A stretch of 31,082 bases of DNA from a virus. Every line of letters starts with the position of its first letter. The first letter of the stretch is position 1. The notes below the pieces were generated by a model. That model worked only from the letters and a program-made list of their open reading frames with translations, did no database searches and was not told the origin of the DNA. The translations under genes were made by a program, and so were the position numbers. The stretch is from IMG/VR virus record IMGVR_UViG_3300029787_000215, positions 1 through 31,082 of that record; one strand, 5' to 3'. This document shows, piece by piece, positions 1 through 10,100 of this stretch.

Positions 1-1
1 T

Positions 2-985
2 TTTATACAGTTAGAAAATGATGGTGAAAATCAACAAACTGCCATGTCTATTGATGCTTCTGGTAATGTTGGAATCAACAACACAAGTCCTAGTTCATAT
101 TATGCAACTAATCTGGTAGTTGGAGCAGCAGACAATGGAGGTATAACTTTAGCTTCTTCATCAACAACAGCATCTAATTATCTTATGTTTGCTGATGGCA
201 CTTCAGGAACAGATAGGTACAAAGGTTACGTAAGTTATGGACATAATGATAATCAATTAAATATGGTTTCTAGTGGTTACATGAGATTTTTTACAGGTTC
301 TAGTCAAACAGAAAGAATGCGTATTGATTCTTCAGGCAACTTGTTGGTGGGTGTTACAAGTGGAACTACACACTTTATTAAAAAAGCAGTTGGAAATGGG
401 TCAACAGTTTTAGAAATAACTGGAAATAATTTAGGCTCAAGATTTTTTAACGCAGATGGTGGTTCGCCTAATGCTGCAAACTCTGCTCAACATATTTATA
501 GTGTTGGTGCAACTGGTCGTTCTATAAATGCAGCAGGTACAATAAACGCTTCAGGTGCAGACTACGCTGAATATATGAAAAAGTCTGATAGCTGTGGAAC
601 TATAACTAAAGGCGATGTTTGTGGCGTAGATTCTACAGGCAAACTAACAGATGTATTTGCAGATGCTATATCTTTTGTAATTAAATCAACTAATCCATCT
701 TATGTTGGTGGTGATAATTGGGGTGGTACAGAATTAGAATTAACAGAAGAACAATACGAAACAGAAAGACAAAAATACGATAGAATTGCATTTAGTGGTC
801 AAGTACCAGTAAATATAACTGGTTCATTTAATGTGGGAGATTATGTTTACCCGCAAGCAAATGGAACAGAAATACAAGCAGTTGCAAAATCAACACCTAC
901 TTTTGAAGAGTATCAATTATGTGTAGGAAAGATATGGGCAACAGAAGATGATGGTAGACCTTTAGTTGCGGTAAAAATAGGATAA
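2..985 (+). CDS. Tail fibre/appendage protein, 5' truncated, Peptidase_G2-like C-terminus
   Basis: C-terminal part of a tail appendage or host-recognition protein. The reading frame is open from base 2 without a stop, so the ATG at 44 is probably internal and the true start lies left of the window. The visible part holds two copies of the collagen-like fibre phrase I-x-x-S/A-G-N-[VL] (SIDASGNVGI, RIDSSGNLLVG), typical of trimeric fibres. Near residue 175 from the ATG comes GADYAEYMK, a hallmark of the Peptidase_G2/intramolecular chaperone domain that ends phi29-type appendages, followed by a Gly-rich beta domain ending in VGKIWATEDDGRPLVAVKIG. Such domains help trimerise the fibre and may then cleave themselves; cleavage is not shown here. 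Confidence is high for a structural appendage and moderate for the domain name. Confidence 0.8.
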   Translation, partial: FIQLENDGENQQTAMSIDASGNVGINNTSPSSYYATNLVVGAADNGGITLASSSTTASNYLMFADGTSGTDRYKGYVSYGHNDNQLNMVSSGYMRFFTGSSQTERMRIDSSGNLLVGVTSGTTHFIKKAVGNGSTVLEITGNNLGSRFFNADGGSPNAANSAQHIYSVGATGRSINAAGTINASGADYAEYMKKSDSCGTITKGDVCGVDSTGKLTDVFADAISFVIKSTNPSYVGGDNWGGTELELTEEQYETERQKYDRIAFSGQVPVNITGSFNVGDYVYPQANGTEIQAVAKSTPTFEEYQLCVGKIWATEDDGRPLVAVKIG

Positions 986-1001
986 TAAAAAGGAGAATAA
1001 T

Positions 1002-1064
1002 ATGGCACTTACAAAAGCTTCACTAATTGATTTAAAATCAAGAATAGAAACGTTAGAAAGCTAA
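1002..1064 (+). CDS. 20-residue mini-cistron, amphipathic coiled-coil-like peptide
   Basis: A 20-codon ORF (starts MALTKASLIDL, ends RIETLES, TAA at 1062-1064) with a strong ribosome binding site, AGGAG at 991-995, six bases before its ATG. It lies between the fibre gene and the next gene, which starts one base after its stop. The peptide is a single amphipathic helix with Leu/Ile spacing like the short coiled coil that closes many fibre C-termini. It could be a real peptide, a detached fibre tail segment, or a translational entry point for the next gene. Function unknown. Confidence 0.5.
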   Translation: MALTKASLIDLKSRIETLES

Positions 1065-1065
1065 T

Positions 1066-1308
1066 ATGGAAATAACTACATATCTATTATGGAATGCTTT
1101 TATAACTTTAATATTAGCTCCAATACTTTACAACATTAGACAGAACACTCAAGAAAATAAAAGGATTGATATTTTATTAAATAAAACTAGGGAGGAAATC
1201 GCAAGGGAATATGTAACAAAAGCTGAGTTAAAAGATGACATGGATAATCTTATGGATAGGCTTGAAAAGTTAGACGAAAAACTTGACAGACTCATAGAAA
1301 ATAGGTAA
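1066..1308 (+). CDS. Small membrane-anchored coiled-coil protein
   Basis: An 80-residue protein of unknown function. Residues about 5-25 are hydrophobic (LLWNAFITLILAPILY) and look like one transmembrane helix. The rest is charged with regular Leu/Ile spacing (DDMDNLMDRLEKLDEKLDRL), a predicted coiled coil. The shape is shared with small phage envelope or lysis accessory proteins, and with the protein encoded at 14793-15143. It starts one base after the 20-codon cistron, so it is probably translationally coupled to it. A shorter ORF on the opposite strand here is a shadow. Confidence 0.7.
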   Translation: MEITTYLLWNAFITLILAPILYNIRQNTQENKRIDILLNKTREEIAREYVTKAELKDDMDNLMDRLEKLDEKLDRLIENR

Positions 1309-1313
1309 ACTAT

Positions 1314-3455
1314 ATGACTAAGAAAAAAAATAAAAGAGCAGGTATTAGCTCTGTACGTCAAGACTATCGTTCTGGTGGTCGAGTTCAATTTCAAAACGGT
1401 GGTCCTCTTCAAACTGAAGAAGATTTTTTTGCAGACTATGCTAAAAGTAATCCACTACCTCCCGGAGGAGGTAAGGCTGGAGGAGCAAGACGAAGAGCTG
1501 CTTATAACACTGCTAGAGCACAAGCATATGAAGACTATAAAAGTAATTATGTTTATAATCAACAAAAAGAAATTGACGATTCAACTAATAATACCCAATC
1601 CGATATTCCCGGAGATATTACGATACCCACAGGAGACGTACCAATGTCAACAAATGTAGACGAAACTAGAAAAAAATTAGAAGAACAAGCAGCAGGTCGA
1701 GGTGTAACTATACCTAAACCTCAGTTTCAAAATGTTCAAGCATCGCCTGATTCTTTCCTTCAACAAGGAACAGGAAACATTACACAACAAATTGAAGCAG
1801 ACGAATTTACTGCTGATGCTCCAAGAACGGAACAAGTATCTACCATAACTGCTCCGTCTCAAGTTCAAGCTCCTACAGTTGCCCCTACTCAAACTGTTTC
1901 TCCTCGAGTTACTACTTCAGCCGGTGTTACAAGAGCTGAAGGTGAAGTAAGCGAAGGTGCTCAAGTTGGTGACATATCTATAGATAGAGTAGCTCCTATT
2001 GAAGGAGTTGATGTTACTCCTGTTGAAGGTGCAGTTGCTCAAAGAGTTGTAGCTCAAATGTCTCCAGATGCAGTTGCTCAAGCTGCAGAAGTTAGCGGTT
2101 TAGATGTTAGAAGAGTTACCAGAGCTAAAGAAGAATTACGAACAGCCGGAATTGATGATTTAACAATTGCACAATTAGGAAATGACCCTAAAGCTCTTGA
2201 AGCTGAGTTAATGAATTTAACTGACGAGCAAAGAGGTTTAGTAGAAGGATTACCTCAAGAAGCTTTAGTAAGTAATCAAATGGATGCCTTACTAAAAGGT
2301 ATTGAAGATGGTTCAATTCCTGCATGGGCAAGACCAGCAGTTGCAGCAGTTGACCAAGCATTAGCAGCTAGAGGTTTAGAAGCTTCAACAGTTGGTAGGG
2401 ATGCATTATTAAATACTATTATTAGAAATGCATTACCACTAGCACAACAAAATGCTCAAGCTATTCAAGCTAGTATAGCTCAAGAAAAAGGCATTGAAGC
2501 TCAAGTAGCAATAGAAGAAGCTAGGTTTTCGCAACAAACTGCATTACAAAATGCTAATAATGTTTTTCAATTAAACTTAGCTCAGTTTAGTGCTGACCAA
2601 CAACGAGAAATAGCAAATAGTAAATTTTTACAAACTGTTTCATTAACAAATGCTAATAATGACCAACAAGCAGCTATTCAGAATGCAGTTTTATTATCGC
2701 AAGTAAATTTAGCTCAAGCAAGTATTGACCAACAAAGACAAGTTACTAATGCTAAAGCATTTTTGTCAATGGACCTTGCTAATTTAACTAACGAACAACA
2801 AGCTAATATTTTAAATGCTCAACAACAACAACAAGTTTTATTGAGTAATCAAGCAGCAGAAAATGCAGCAAGACAGTTTAATGCTACAAGTGAAAATCAA
2901 AGAAATCAGTTCATGGCAACTTTAGCTGTTGATGTAGGTAAATTTAATGCAAATCAAATGAATTTAATTAATCAGTTTAATGCTACACAAAAGAATGCTG
3001 CCGAAGCTAGAAATGTTCAAAGAGAAGTAGATTTAGAAAAATTTAATACAACAACAAGAAATCAAATAGAACAATTTAATACAGCTATTGAAAGTAATAG
3101 AGTAGAGTTTAATGCAAAAAATGCAATGGTTATTGCTCAATCTAATGCTCAATGGCGAAGACAAATAAATACTGCAGATACTGCTGCAGCTAATGCTGCT
3201 ACTGAAATTGCTGCAAAACAAGCTTTTGATTTAACAGCTCAAGCTCAAGCAAATTTATGGCAAGACATGAGAGACCAAGCAGGTTATTTATATGATAAAA
3301 GCTTACAAGACCAGAACATCGCTGCTAAATTAACTGCAGAGTTTTTAGCTGGTCAGTATACAGACAACAAAGCACTGTCAAATAGTTTTAAGGTAATGCG
3401 AGATATGATTGCAAACTTAACAACCTATTCAGTAAGCAATTATGTAACTGTATAA
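1314..3455 (+). CDS. Large virion structural protein with 22-residue repeats
   Basis: A 713-residue protein. The N-terminus is basic and Gly-rich (TKKKNKRAGISSVRQ, YRSGGRVQFQNGG), followed by a Pro/Gln/Thr-rich, probably disordered linker (about 90-230) and an Ala-rich helical part (about 240-400). Residues 404-645 form about eleven consecutive 22-residue units, clearest in the first five, with the core x-x-[DE]-Q-Q-x-x-I-x-N-A. Twenty-two residues is two hendecads, which predicts a long, slightly right-handed coiled coil. There are almost no cysteines. The position among late genes and the long rod suggest a virion component such as a fibre shaft, tail-associated or internal protein; I do not recognise a named family. 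The start has only a weak AGG at 1303-1305. Confidence 0.75.
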   Translation: MTKKKNKRAGISSVRQDYRSGGRVQFQNGGPLQTEEDFFADYAKSNPLPPGGGKAGGARRRAAYNTARAQAYEDYKSNYVYNQQKEIDDSTNNTQSDIPGDITIPTGDVPMSTNVDETRKKLEEQAAGRGVTIPKPQFQNVQASPDSFLQQGTGNITQQIEADEFTADAPRTEQVSTITAPSQVQAPTVAPTQTVSPRVTTSAGVTRAEGEVSEGAQVGDISIDRVAPIEGVDVTPVEGAVAQRVVAQMSPDAVAQAAEVSGLDVRRVTRAKEELRTAGIDDLTIAQLGNDPKALEAELMNLTDEQRGLVEGLPQEALVSNQMDALLKGIEDGSIPAWARPAVAAVDQALAARGLEASTVGRDALLNTIIRNALPLAQQNAQAIQASIAQEKGIEAQVAIEEARFSQQTALQNANNVFQLNLAQFSADQQREIANSKFLQTVSLTNANNDQQAAIQNAVLLSQVNLAQASIDQQRQVTNAKAFLSMDLANLTNEQQANILNAQQQQQVLLSNQAAENAARQFNATSENQRNQFMATLAVDVGKFNANQMNLINQFNATQKNAAEARNVQREVDLEKFNTTTRNQIEQFNTAIESNRVEFNAKNAMVIAQSNAQWRRQINTADTAAANAATEIAAKQAFDLTAQAQANLWQDMRDQAGYLYDKSLQDQNIAAKLTAEFLAGQYTDNKALSNSFKVMRDMIANLTTYSVSNYVTV
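2523..3248 (+). repeat. Eleven degenerate 66-bp (22-residue) tandem repeats
   Basis: Protein-level repeats within the structural gene. Successive units start at residues 404, 426, 448, 470, 492, 514, 536, 558, 580, 602 and 624. The register is exact: RFSQQ, SADQQ, NNDQQ, SIDQQ and TNEQQ each lie 22 residues apart. Later units keep a shared QFNA/KFNA phrase near the unit end. The DNA has diverged, so this is an old expansion and not a recent slippage tract. Confidence 0.8.
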
Positions 3456-3497
3456 CTATGAAAATTTTAAAAATAACAACAAAACAAAGTAAATTGT

Positions 3498-3503
3498 AGG
3501 AGG
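3498..3503 (+). promoter_or_regulatory. Consensus Shine-Dalgarno AGGAGG with no ATG, GTG or TTG behind it in frame
   Basis: AGGAGG is followed nine bases later by ATA at 3513, which opens the frame of the next gene. No ATG, GTG, TTG or CTG in that frame lies between here and 3633. The site therefore points to ATA 3513 as the start codon, or to an ATG-to-ATA change in this sequence. Confidence 0.7.
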
Positions 3504-3512
3504 TGCGACTTC

Positions 3513-4499
3513 ATAAAGAAATTATTTAAAGGAATAGGAAAAGCCGTTAAAAAGGTTGTTAAAGGTGTTAAGAAAATTGTTAAAGGAGTAGCTCGAGGAG
3601 TTAAAAAACTTGCTAAAAACAAGTTTATTCGTATGGCTGCTTTGATAACTGCTGGTATCTTTTTGCCTCCGGTGTTCATGGCATCAGCAGGTCCTCTTGG
3701 ATTTGGTTTAACTGCTGTTCAAGCTGGTGCTTTATCTGGTGCTGTAGCTTCTGGTGGATTAAGTATTTTAGCTGGAGAAAAACCTAAAGACTTCTTAAAG
3801 TCTGCAGCTCTAGGTGCTGCAATGGGTGCTCTTGGTGGTAAATTACAACAAGGTAAATTTGAAGCTAAAGCTTTTGCAAGAGATGCGAAACTTGTGGCTG
3901 GAGGTCAAACTACGACAGCAACTGTACCTGTAGCAGGTTCTCCCGGAACATTTACTCCCGCAACTGCTGCTGATTATGCTGTAGGTTCTGCTAATTATAA
4001 TACATTAGCTGAATCATATGGGGCTACTATAGTTGATGGAACACCAGTTTTTTCTAGTGGTTTTACACCCACTTTGAATGAAGCAGGAACTACTGTTACT
4101 GGTGCTGAGAGACTTGTTGAAGGAAGCACTTTAGCTCAAAGTGCTGCTGATGCCGGTATAGCTGGTTCAAGTAAAGTTGGTGATTATGCAACTCAAGCAG
4201 CTATTAGTGCTGGTGTAAACACAGGTATGAATCTTTTGACAGCTCAAATTACTCAAGAAGACCCACCGGTTAAATTTGGTGGTAGTTCTGGACAGTATTA
4301 TCAAGGTGTTCGAAATGCTGTAGCAAACCTAACTAGAAATTATATTTCTTCTGGAAGTCCTTCAGGGAATACTACAGCAGCAATATATGCTAGTATGGCT
4401 AATAACCTAAGTTATGGAACTGGTAGTATTGATTATAATCAACATGCTAGTCTTGGATTAATGAGAGGTATTAACGTTCCAAGCTTACAATACACGTAA
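3513..4499 (+). CDS. Basic/hydrophobic virion protein, apparent AUA start
   Basis: A 328-residue protein if read from ATA 3513; the first ATG is at 3633 and would give 288 residues. The 40 residues before that ATG are strongly basic and repetitive (KKLFKGIGKAVKKVVKG, KKIVKGVARGVKKLAKN), a lead-in common in phage internal or membrane-interacting virion proteins of this kind. A Gly/Ala-rich hydrophobic stretch follows (about 41-75, AALITAGIFLPPVF, then GFGLTAVQAGALSGAVASGG), and the rest is Gly/Ser/Thr-rich. ATG 3633 has no ribosome binding site, whereas ATA 3513 sits nine bases after AGGAGG. A role in penetrating the host membrane or as an internal core protein is inferred from composition and position only. 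Confidence 0.65.
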   Translation: MKKLFKGIGKAVKKVVKGVKKIVKGVARGVKKLAKNKFIRMAALITAGIFLPPVFMASAGPLGFGLTAVQAGALSGAVASGGLSILAGEKPKDFLKSAALGAAMGALGGKLQQGKFEAKAFARDAKLVAGGQTTTATVPVAGSPGTFTPATAADYAVGSANYNTLAESYGATIVDGTPVFSSGFTPTLNEAGTTVTGAERLVEGSTLAQSAADAGIAGSSKVGDYATQAAISAGVNTGMNLLTAQITQEDPPVKFGGSSGQYYQGVRNAVANLTRNYISSGSPSGNTTAAIYASMANNLSYGTGSIDYNQHASLGLMRGINVPSLQYT

Positions 4500-4503
4500 T
4501 ATT

Positions 4504-5307
4504 ATGGCAGAAGAAAAGAAAATAAGACCGATAATAGCTTCCTCGCCTAGTGAGGCAGCTTTACAGACTATTGATGAATTGAATGCTAAAGATATTTCAC
4601 TTGAGGAATTTTTAGGTTCTGATTTAGCTAAAACTATTGATGAACCTAAAGTTCCTTTAAGTGAAAAATCTAGCGAAGTTAATCAGTCTGAAAACTTAGA
4701 AGAAATTGTTAAACACTTATCAGATAAACAAGAAGTGCCCGGGAGTTCATTAGCAAGAAGTCCAGACAATGCTTTTCCTTGGGAAAGCCCTCCAACATTT
4801 GCTAGTCCTAGAGAAGCTCAAGATGCCATGTTTGGCATGTTATCTACTCCCGAAGTAACTGAAAATATTTTAAAAGGTTTAAGTATGGGAATGCCTGTTA
4901 CAGATTTAACAAGTATTTTAGTATTTAAAGGTTTTATTGATGGAGCTTATAATCCAGATGTAGCTTTACTTATTAGTGAGCCAGTAGCATTTTTTATTAT
5001 GGCTTTAGGAGAAAAAGCTAATATTGATTACAAAATAGAAAGCGATGACTCAGACTTAGATGACTTAGAAAGAACTTCAATAGACGATAGAGCTTTAGAA
5101 GAACTTGAAAAAGCTGGTGGCATTGGACAGATTCAAAAAGCTATAAAAGAAAAAGAAGTATCAAAACGTAATATTCCAGCAGATATTGTTAAAGAAGTAG
5201 AACAACGAGTAACACCAAGTTTACTAGCACCTTCTACAGATACGACAGTTGAAGCAGAACCAGAACAAACAGAAGATAAAACAGAAAGTTTATTAAGTAG
5301 GACATAA
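4504..5307 (+). CDS. Unknown late protein, probably virion-associated
   Basis: A 267-residue acidic protein I cannot assign. The N-terminal third is charged and probably disordered. A central segment (about 100-175) holds hydrophobic helices (LSMGMPVTDLTSILVFKGFI, ALLISEPVAFFIMALGEKA) that could pack as a small helical domain or touch a membrane. The tail is Glu/Thr-rich. It starts MAEEK, like the next gene (MAEDK), and lies between two structural-type genes with gaps of only four and two bases, so it is co-transcribed and probably packaged or needed for assembly. There is no clear ribosome binding site, which suggests coupling to the gene upstream. Confidence 0.65.
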   Translation: MAEEKKIRPIIASSPSEAALQTIDELNAKDISLEEFLGSDLAKTIDEPKVPLSEKSSEVNQSENLEEIVKHLSDKQEVPGSSLARSPDNAFPWESPPTFASPREAQDAMFGMLSTPEVTENILKGLSMGMPVTDLTSILVFKGFIDGAYNPDVALLISEPVAFFIMALGEKANIDYKIESDDSDLDDLERTSIDDRALEELEKAGGIGQIQKAIKEKEVSKRNIPADIVKEVEQRVTPSLLAPSTDTTVEAEPEQTEDKTESLLSRT

Positions 5308-5309
5308 TC

Positions 5310-7145
5310 ATGGCAGAAGATAAAGAATTAAATCTAGACTCGTTGTTATCAGCAAAGCAATACGAAACATCATCTAGAAAAAAAAGAGAAGATAAACAAT
5401 ACATCAAAGAAGTTGTAGCTGATTTTGGTAGTAGATTTATGAGTTCTTTATTAATTGACCAACCGGCTGCTATGCGTAAAGAATTTATCCAAGCTAATTT
5501 ACAAGATGCTAAATTTCAAGCAGCTATTGAAAGAGAAAAAATAAAACATAAAACAGCTTATGTAGCAGATAGAAAAGAAGACTTAGATTTTGTTAACTCA
5601 TTTTCTACTCCAGATATTGGATTTTATAAGTTAGCAGAAAAAAACTTTTTAGCTACTGAAGAAGGTAAAAAATATATTGAGTTAGGTGCAGACGATGCTT
5701 ATTTAGATTTTCCTACAGAAGTTACTGACAGTATTATAAAAAGTAAAAAAAATTTTTTAACGAGTGAAGGTGAAAGACTAAAGAACTTATATCAACCTTA
5801 CATTGATAACCCTGATTTAATTATTGAACAATTAACTGCTCCAGACAGATTAAGTAAACAAGTAAGAGATTCATTGTATGCTAAGACTTATGCAGATGCA
5901 CAAGCTCAGTTTGGAACTTTTAATTTTATTAAAAATTTATTTGGAGCAAACGTTGCTACACATTCTAGATATGCTTATTTACAAGATGAAATTGAATCAA
6001 GAATAGAAGCTGAAACTCAAAAAATTAAAGAGATAGCAGACTTTAATACTTTTGCTGACGGTAAAAAAGCAAGTGAGACAACATTAACTTCTCCGTTTGC
6101 ATTAGGAGCTTCTTACAAAAACAGATTTACTAAAATGAATACTGCTTTTAAAGATATGAGTACAAAAAATGCTCAACAAAGAGCTAAAGAACTTTTTACA
6201 GTGCCACCAAAAAGAATACTGGTACTAGAAGAATCAGCTCAAGCAGATGGAGAGTTAATCTCTGGTGCTTTATTAACATCTGAACAAAGAACTAAACTTA
6301 GAGAAGATAATAAAACTAATCAGTTACCGCAAAACATATTTTTTGAATCAACTACTGCAGGTTATTTTTATGGACAATATGATGGAGATGAGTTAAGAAA
6401 ACGTAAAAGTGTAGAGTTAGGTCTTAATCCTGATTTAGACCCAACACAACAAGTTAAAGTTAGAGCAAAGACTGTAGACAAAGATGGTAATATTCGTTTT
6501 GTAGAACAAAATGTTGGTCTGAATGAAGCTTTAATAGCAGACGTTACTTTAGGAGCAGAATTTTTTAGACATAAAGATTTAACAGAAACTAAGGATATGA
6601 CCCTAGTTCAACAGAATGATGTTGGCTTTAATTACGAAAGACAATATGTAAAATTCTTAGTAGAGTCTGGTAATATCTGGTATGACCGTAATAGAGTATT
6701 ACATTATGACCGACCTTCATTAGCTAGAGATTTAACTCAAGCCAATGATGTCTCTAAAGGTTTTAATGAAGCAGATGTTATAAATGCTAGATTAACGAGT
6801 CAATTAGACAAAGAATCTCTAACAACTGAAGACTTTTTTAATCAAGCGATTGATACAAAAATTAACACTATTAGAAATTCTAATATGCCACCAGATTTAC
6901 TAGAAGAAAAACTTGGTCAACTTGAAAATTTAAATACCGAAAAAGATAGACAACAAGAGTTTTTAATTAATCTTGTTATGCCACCAAAAGATTTAAAAGG
7001 TACAATTGTAAAATATAGTAATTATTATTTCTCAGCCGGTGAATTAACTGATGGACAAAAAGAAGCCTTATACAATCGTTTTATAATGGACTTTAATGAC
7101 AATGAAGACTTTCCATTATTAAAAACTCTCTTTCAAATTAAATGA
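5310..7145 (+). CDS. Unknown 611-residue late protein, probable internal virion protein
   Basis: A large, charged, mostly helical protein with no signal peptide or membrane segment and no motif I can name. The N-terminus is basic (SSRKKREDKQYIKEVV). The body carries many Lys/Glu/Gln helices, with a more globular part around 290-420. It lies immediately before the 1159-residue internal virion candidate, with an ATGA stop/start overlap (7142-7145). In T7-like phages the corresponding slots hold the internal core proteins gp14, gp15 and gp16, so a gp15-like role is a reasonable guess from position, not from sequence. Confidence 0.65.
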   Translation: MAEDKELNLDSLLSAKQYETSSRKKREDKQYIKEVVADFGSRFMSSLLIDQPAAMRKEFIQANLQDAKFQAAIEREKIKHKTAYVADRKEDLDFVNSFSTPDIGFYKLAEKNFLATEEGKKYIELGADDAYLDFPTEVTDSIIKSKKNFLTSEGERLKNLYQPYIDNPDLIIEQLTAPDRLSKQVRDSLYAKTYADAQAQFGTFNFIKNLFGANVATHSRYAYLQDEIESRIEAETQKIKEIADFNTFADGKKASETTLTSPFALGASYKNRFTKMNTAFKDMSTKNAQQRAKELFTVPPKRILVLEESAQADGELISGALLTSEQRTKLREDNKTNQLPQNIFFESTTAGYFYGQYDGDELRKRKSVELGLNPDLDPTQQVKVRAKTVDKDGNIRFVEQNVGLNEALIADVTLGAEFFRHKDLTETKDMTLVQQNDVGFNYERQYVKFLVESGNIWYDRNRVLHYDRPSLARDLTQANDVSKGFNEADVINARLTSQLDKESLTTEDFFNQAIDTKINTIRNSNMPPDLLEEKLGQLENLNTEKDRQQEFLINLVMPPKDLKGTIVKYSNYYFSAGELTDGQKEALYNRFIMDFNDNEDFPLLKTLFQIK

Positions 7146-10100
7146 ATAGATACACTATAGAAGAACCTGATTTTTTTTCTATTGCTGAAACTCCTACTTC
7201 TGAAGAAGTTAAAGAAGAAAAAATAGCAATAGATAATAAACCATACAGATATAGAATTGACGACAGGGCAGACATTGATTTATTCGGCTCTGAGGTAAAA
7301 TCACAACCTCGTCAAACTTTTCAAAGCGTATATGAGTTTGAAAATGATGAAGATGTTTTAAAAGATTGGGATATTCTTGCCAATGCTATTAATGAAAATG
7401 GCGAAGGTATAGCTGAGACTTTAAGAGATACAGACTTTAATTTAACATCAGCTATGGTAAGAGCTGGTCAAACAAATCAATTTACTCAGCAAGAAAAAGA
7501 TGCTTACAATCGATTACGAACTAAATTTGCTAATACAAAATTAAAAGGCTTTTACGAATACTTTGAATTAATAGGTAATGCAACTGTTGATACTGTATTC
7601 GACCCTTTTACCTTAGTAGCTTTAGTAGCAGCTCCTTTTACTGGAGGAACTTCTTTAGCAGCCAAACAAGCAGCAGCTACAGCAGTTTTACAAGGTTCGA
7701 AAAGATATGCATTAGCTAAATCTATTCAAGCAACAGCAACTAAACCTGTTACCTATACAACTCTTGAAGGAGCAGCTTGGAATGGACTTCACAACTATTA
7801 CAATCAAGATATAGATGTTGATTTAGGTAATCGAGACAATATTAATTGGAAAGAAGTTGGAACATCTGCAGCAATAGGAGGAGGAGTTGGTCTTGGTCTT
7901 GGAGCTGGTGTTGGCTTATATAGTGGAGCAAAATATTATAATAGATTGCAACGTTATCATAATGAAGATTCGATTTTAAAATATATAGATGGTTTAGATA
8001 AAGAAGCTGTTAAAAGTGTAGACGAAGTTACCGGAGCTAATAAAAAGTTTTATGAAGGCAAAAAAAGTATTGCGGGTAAAACAGCTTCAGAGTGGGTAGA
8101 TTATACAATATCTAGATTACCTATGTTTGGTAAAGCTACCACTGAATTTTTATCTTTAGCAAAAGGTGCAGACAGTGTTAAAGATTTTATTTTAAAACTT
8201 AGATACGATGGCACCAGAACTATCTTTGGTACAAAACAAGCCGGTGATTCAGTTGGAGCATTATCTTATTTTGAAAATTTAGCAAACTATAATGGTAAAT
8301 ATGCTGGTATAGGTATTAATCGAGCATTTAATCATATTGGTTATGGTCCGGGAAGAAAATTAACTGCTAAAGATAATAATGCTTTACATCAATTAATGTT
8401 AGATGATAACACTAAAAAGTTTATACATACTGATGGTGTTGAATACAACATACCTAAAGAAGTACAAGAAGCTTATTTTGGTAAAAAAGAAATAGGTTTA
8501 GTAGGTATCAAAGATATTATGGATGATATTTTTGAAGAGGGAGTTAAATTAGGCGAGTTTACTCCGGGTCAAAAAGTTCTTAATTATTTTCCAAGAGTAT
8601 TTAATTACGGAGCACTTTCTAAAAATCAAGATAGATTTAAAAAATTATTAAAGAAATACGGTACAACCGATGAAACTACTGGAGAGTTTACTCCTTATGC
8701 TGCTACCGATGCAGATGCCGATGCAATTGTAAAAGACATGTTAGACTTGAGATATAGTCAATTTGATGTTAAACCAAAAGGCAGTGGCACTAGAAGCTTT
8801 CAACAACATCGAGTATTTAGTGAAATACCTGATGAAGAGTTAGGTTTCTTTTTAGATAACACTGGCAGCTCTTTTGTTAGCAATAATGTGATGGAAGTTC
8901 TAAGTGAGTACGTAGGCAGTGTTGCACAATTATATGCTCGTAAAAAAACTTTTGGAGTTAGAAATATAGAACAGTTTGAAAATACTACATTAAAAACTAT
9001 TAAAGACGAATTAAAACTGTTAGGTGCGAGTGATGAACAAATAGCTACCACTGCTAATGGGCTTACAAACTTATTTGGAGAAGTTACAGGATTATCTGGA
9101 AAAGGATTAACACCTGAAGGACCATTAGGCAGAGCTGGAAACATTGCTTCTGAATCTGTTAGATTAATTCAACAAGCTGCTCATTTAACCTTTGCAGTGC
9201 CTTCAAGTATTACTGAACCTTTATTAATGTTTCAAAGAGTTGGGGTTAGAGACTATCCAAAAGTAGTGCATAATATTTCTCAAGGTATTTGGAAAGAAAT
9301 AACAAAAAATACCGACCAGCTTTTTCAACTAGGTAAAGCTAGACTAGGACTAGGTAAAGCTAAGTTTAAAGATTTAGATGATGAATACTGGCAAGAATTA
9401 TATGCTGGTGGAATGGCTATTGAAAACAATATTCTTGAAGGTTTAGATAGATTAGCAAGTGGTGAAAGATTTTATAATAAAGGTTTAAGGGCTACTTCAG
9501 ATTTCTTTTTTAAAACGAATTTGTTAACACAGTGGACTAGAGCTGTACAAGGTGCAGCCTTTACTTCCGGAAAACTTTTAATTAGAAGAAACCTACAAAA
9601 ACTTTACGACCACAAATTAGGAATTGCAAAATTAACTGAAGGTAACTTTAGAGGTCTAGGTATGAACAAAAAAGCATACTTAGAAAAACAACTACAAGAG
9701 TTAGGTATTGACCCTGAAGAAGGGATGGCTTGGTATCGAAGTTCATTAGATGACAATTTAGACTTTAATGTAAATAAATCTGAACAATCTCCTTTTTATA
9801 AAGAAAAGTATTTAGAAGGAGCTAAAAGATTTACTAATGAAACTATTTTAAACCCTAATAGAGCAGCAGCAGCTAAATCAATATTAATGCAAAGTGGTTG
9901 GGGTAAACTTGCATTTCAATTTATGAGTTACCCAACTTTATTTAATAATGTAGTAATAAAAAGAATGTTAAATGAACTTAGAGAATATCCAGTGCAGACT
10001 TCACCTAAACTTTTAATTACAGGATTTTTAATGACTTCTATTGCTATGCAAATGAATTTACTTAGGAATCCAGAAAGACATACTAAAATGTCGGATGAAC

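Noticed and set aside
3458-3499. 13-codon ORF ending in the AGGAGG before the AUA-start gene
   Set aside because: It has no ribosome binding site and an ordinary AT-rich composition; too short to support without conservation data.
8800-9144. 114-codon ORF on the - strand inside the internal virion gene
   Set aside because: It is antisense to a strongly coherent long gene, has no ribosome binding site, and its composition mirrors the sense codons.
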